Positions 42,601-43,290 of a stretch of 43,290 nt of DNA are shown here, one piece after another. The notes beneath the pieces are model-generated. The model made no database searches. It saw nothing but the letters and a program-made list of their open reading frames with translations, and was not told the DNA's origin. The stretch is taken from assembly GCA_018671895.1 (NCBI GenBank), contig JABHGV010000005.1, positions 1 through 43,290 on the forward strand, given 5' to 3'. Both the position numbers and the translations under genes were made by a program. This stretch comes from Rhodospirillaceae bacterium. GTDB taxonomy: Bacteria > Pseudomonadota > Alphaproteobacteria > Rhodospirillales > JABHCV01. How positions within the stretch are numbered: position 1 is the first letter of the stretch; each line of letters opens with the position of its first letter.

Positions 42601-43290
42601 CTACACCCAGAAAGCCGTCGTTGGCGGCCACAAGGTGTACCTCAGGACCGGTGAATACGAAGACGGCCGTTTGGGTGAGATTTTCATCGATATGCACAAG
42701 GAAGGCGCAGCCTTCCGCAGCCTGATGAACAACTTTGCCATCGCCATTTCCATCGGTCTGCAATACGGCGTTCCGCTGGAAGAATTCGTCGAGGCCTTTA
42801 CCTTCACGCGGTTTGATCCGTCGGGCATTGTCGAAGGCAACGACACCATCAAGATGGCGACATCCATTCTGGACTACCTGTTCCGCGAACTGGCCGTGTC
42901 CTATCTGGGACGCAACGATTTGGCCCATGTGGAACCGGATGATCTGGCACCCGACAGCATCGGACGCGGCATTGGCGAAGGCGAACTTCCGTCGGAAGCC
43001 GACTCCGAAGCCATGGAAGCGGTCGAACGCATTGCATCAAAGGGCTATGTGCGCTCAAAGTTTCTGGTCATCAAGGGGGCCAAGGGATACGGCGAGGAAC
43101 GTATGGCAGGGACCGGCACAGACGGCCCGGTAAGTTCAGCCGGTGGTAACGGTGGCGGACAAACGCTGACGACAGCCGAAGTAACGGAAACTGTCAGCAT
43201 CGAGACATCGGTGATAGAAAGCGCCGACGGCCACTTGAACCAGGTGCGCGAAGCCAAAATGAAAGGCTACGAAGGCGATGCTTGCGGCGA
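39653..43290 (+). CDS. nrdJ: B12-dependent (class II) ribonucleotide reductase, 3' end outside window
   Basis: The visible 1212 residues are nearly all of adenosylcobalamin-dependent ribonucleotide reductase, which makes deoxyribonucleotides with or without oxygen. Motifs: [84 protein letters not shown] (active-site cysteine and surrounding residues) and [16 protein letters not shown]. The window ends in the start of the C-terminal cysteine cluster ([11 protein letters not shown]). The ATG at 39653 has GGGGG upstream. It is preceded by a NrdR-like box. The large antisense frame inside (40406-41230) is not a gene. Confidence 0.97.
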   Translation, partial: MRANRLFTNKNVSPYDSIEFRHTASEIRNPDGSVVFQLERMEVPAAWSQVACDVLAQKYFRKAGVPAKLKKVKEKDIPEWLWRSVPDEKSCKALPEGQRCCGETSAKQVFDRLAGTWTYWGWKGGFFDTEEDAKSYFDEMRYILAAQIGAPNSPQWFNTGLHWAYGIDSSAQGHSFVDFRTGKLVQSTSAYEHPQPHACFIQGISDDLVNEGGIMDLWVREARLFKYGSGTGTNFSKLRAENENLSGGGKSSGLMSFLKIGDRAAGAIKSGGTTRRAAKMVVVDVDHPDVEQFINWKVREEQKVAALVAGSRLADIHLNAVMLACQEKCDCSGDEESKGEGNGDCRFDPKKNPTLKTAILASRAAMIPENYIQRVIQFAQQGFTEIDFPVLDTDWDSEAYLTVSGQNSNNTVRITDKFLQRVLEDGDWELIRRTDGAVDKRIKARELWENIGHAAWACADPGIQFDTTINDWHTCPESGRINASNPCSEYMFLDDTACNLASLNLMAFAGENKGGESQFDVEAFEHSVRLWTITLEISVLMAQFPSDRIAQLSYEFRTLGLGFANIGGYLMAAGVPYDSEAGRTICGSITALMTGVSYATSAEMAEEMGAFPRYEENREHMLKVIRNHRRAAYGEVTGYEDLSVSPVPLSVEGSPDPELSVAARTAWDRALELGEAHGFRNAQVSVIAPTGTIGLVMDCDTTGIEPDFALVKFKKLAGGGYFKIINRMVPTALTRLGYSERQIADIKGYAEGHATLEAAPGINHDTLRGKGFTEEALAAVEKELAEAFDIKFAFNKWTLGEAFCTETLGISPDQLDDVSFDLLTHLGFSRDQIDAANTFVCGTMTLEGAPHLKDKHLSVFDCANPCGRTGKRYLTVESHIRMMAASQPFISGAISKTINMAASSTIEDCMEAYMLSWRLGLKANALYRDGSKLSQPLQAQVLDADDLESIAEAPSAVRAEIVAERIVERFITERGRLPHRRKGYTQKAVVGGHKVYLRTGEYEDGRLGEIFIDMHKEGAAFRSLMNNFAIAISIGLQYGVPLEEFVEAFTFTRFDPSGIVEGNDTIKMATSILDYLFRELAVSYLGRNDLAHVEPDDLAPDSIGRGIGEGELPSEADSEAMEAVERIASKGYVRSKFLVIKGAKGYGEERMAGTGTDGPVSSAGGNGGGQTLTTAEVTETVSIETSVIESADGHLNQVREAKMKGYEGDACG

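Overview
The window looks like chromosome of an alphaproteobacterium, most likely Rhodospirillales-like. This rests on the class I PHA synthase with MeaB, the NDUFA12-type complex I subunit, the DUF2155 and DUF6314 families, a ThiS-ThiG fusion, ribosomal protein S9 with an acidic/alanine-rich N-terminal extension, and the order aroQ-accB-accC-aat next to DUF2155 and mlaD genes. No species can be named from sequence alone. Almost all of it is ordinary, tightly packed chromosome with many 4-bp ATGA overlaps. LAYOUT: 1-3.5 kb holds the end of glnA, a cold-shock gene, greB, an FNR-type regulator with its own FNR box, and small unknown genes. 3.6-6.7 kb holds a strong promoter driving a 50-residue ORF, parE and a CBS-pair gene. 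6.7-9.2 kb (minus strand) is rplM-rpsI with promoter and terminator, then argC and a Nudix gene. 9.4-11.5 kb is hemerythrin, CoA-binding protein and a cyclic-nucleotide-gated K+ channel. 11.5-14.2 kb (minus) is a VOC protein, an MFS transporter, bioY and a DUF6314 gene. 16-23.2 kb is tRNA-Glu, PPi-type phosphofructokinase, recJ, homoserine dehydrogenase, an aminotransferase and an OmpA-like lipoprotein. 23.3-30.7 kb is phaC, a second hemerythrin under an FNR-type promoter, a secreted protein with a lysozyme-like gene, meaB, a gamma-carbonic anhydrase, an alpha/beta hydrolase and an isochorismatase-family enzyme. 30.9-43.3 kb is rhlE, thiSG, aroQ-accB-accC-aat, then on the minus strand DUF2155, a methyltransferase, two mlaD paralogues and NDUFA12, and finally B12-dependent nrdJ, which runs off the window. 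MOST UNUSUAL: a 1.7-kb insertion at 14319-16060. It is bounded by a 19-bp direct repeat of the tRNA-Glu 3' end. Just inside, at exactly 34 bp from each repeat, lies a perfect 18-bp inverted repeat, with further copies of the same motif near both ends. Its only credible gene encodes a stand-alone RelA/SpoT-type (p)ppGpp synthetase with an unknown C-terminal part, and there is no integrase. This looks like a non-autonomous att-flanked element carrying a possible defence or toxin gene. A second unusual locus (25.6-27.8 kb) has a lysozyme-like protein without a signal peptide, a downstream exported protein, and a mosaic scrap made from pieces of the lysozyme gene and the meaB 3' end. That arrangement resembles an effector/immunity locus but is not proven. 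Regulation visible in the sequence includes two FNR/FixK-type palindromes, a NrdR-like box before nrdJ, and intrinsic terminators placed directly in front of argC and the lysozyme-like gene.
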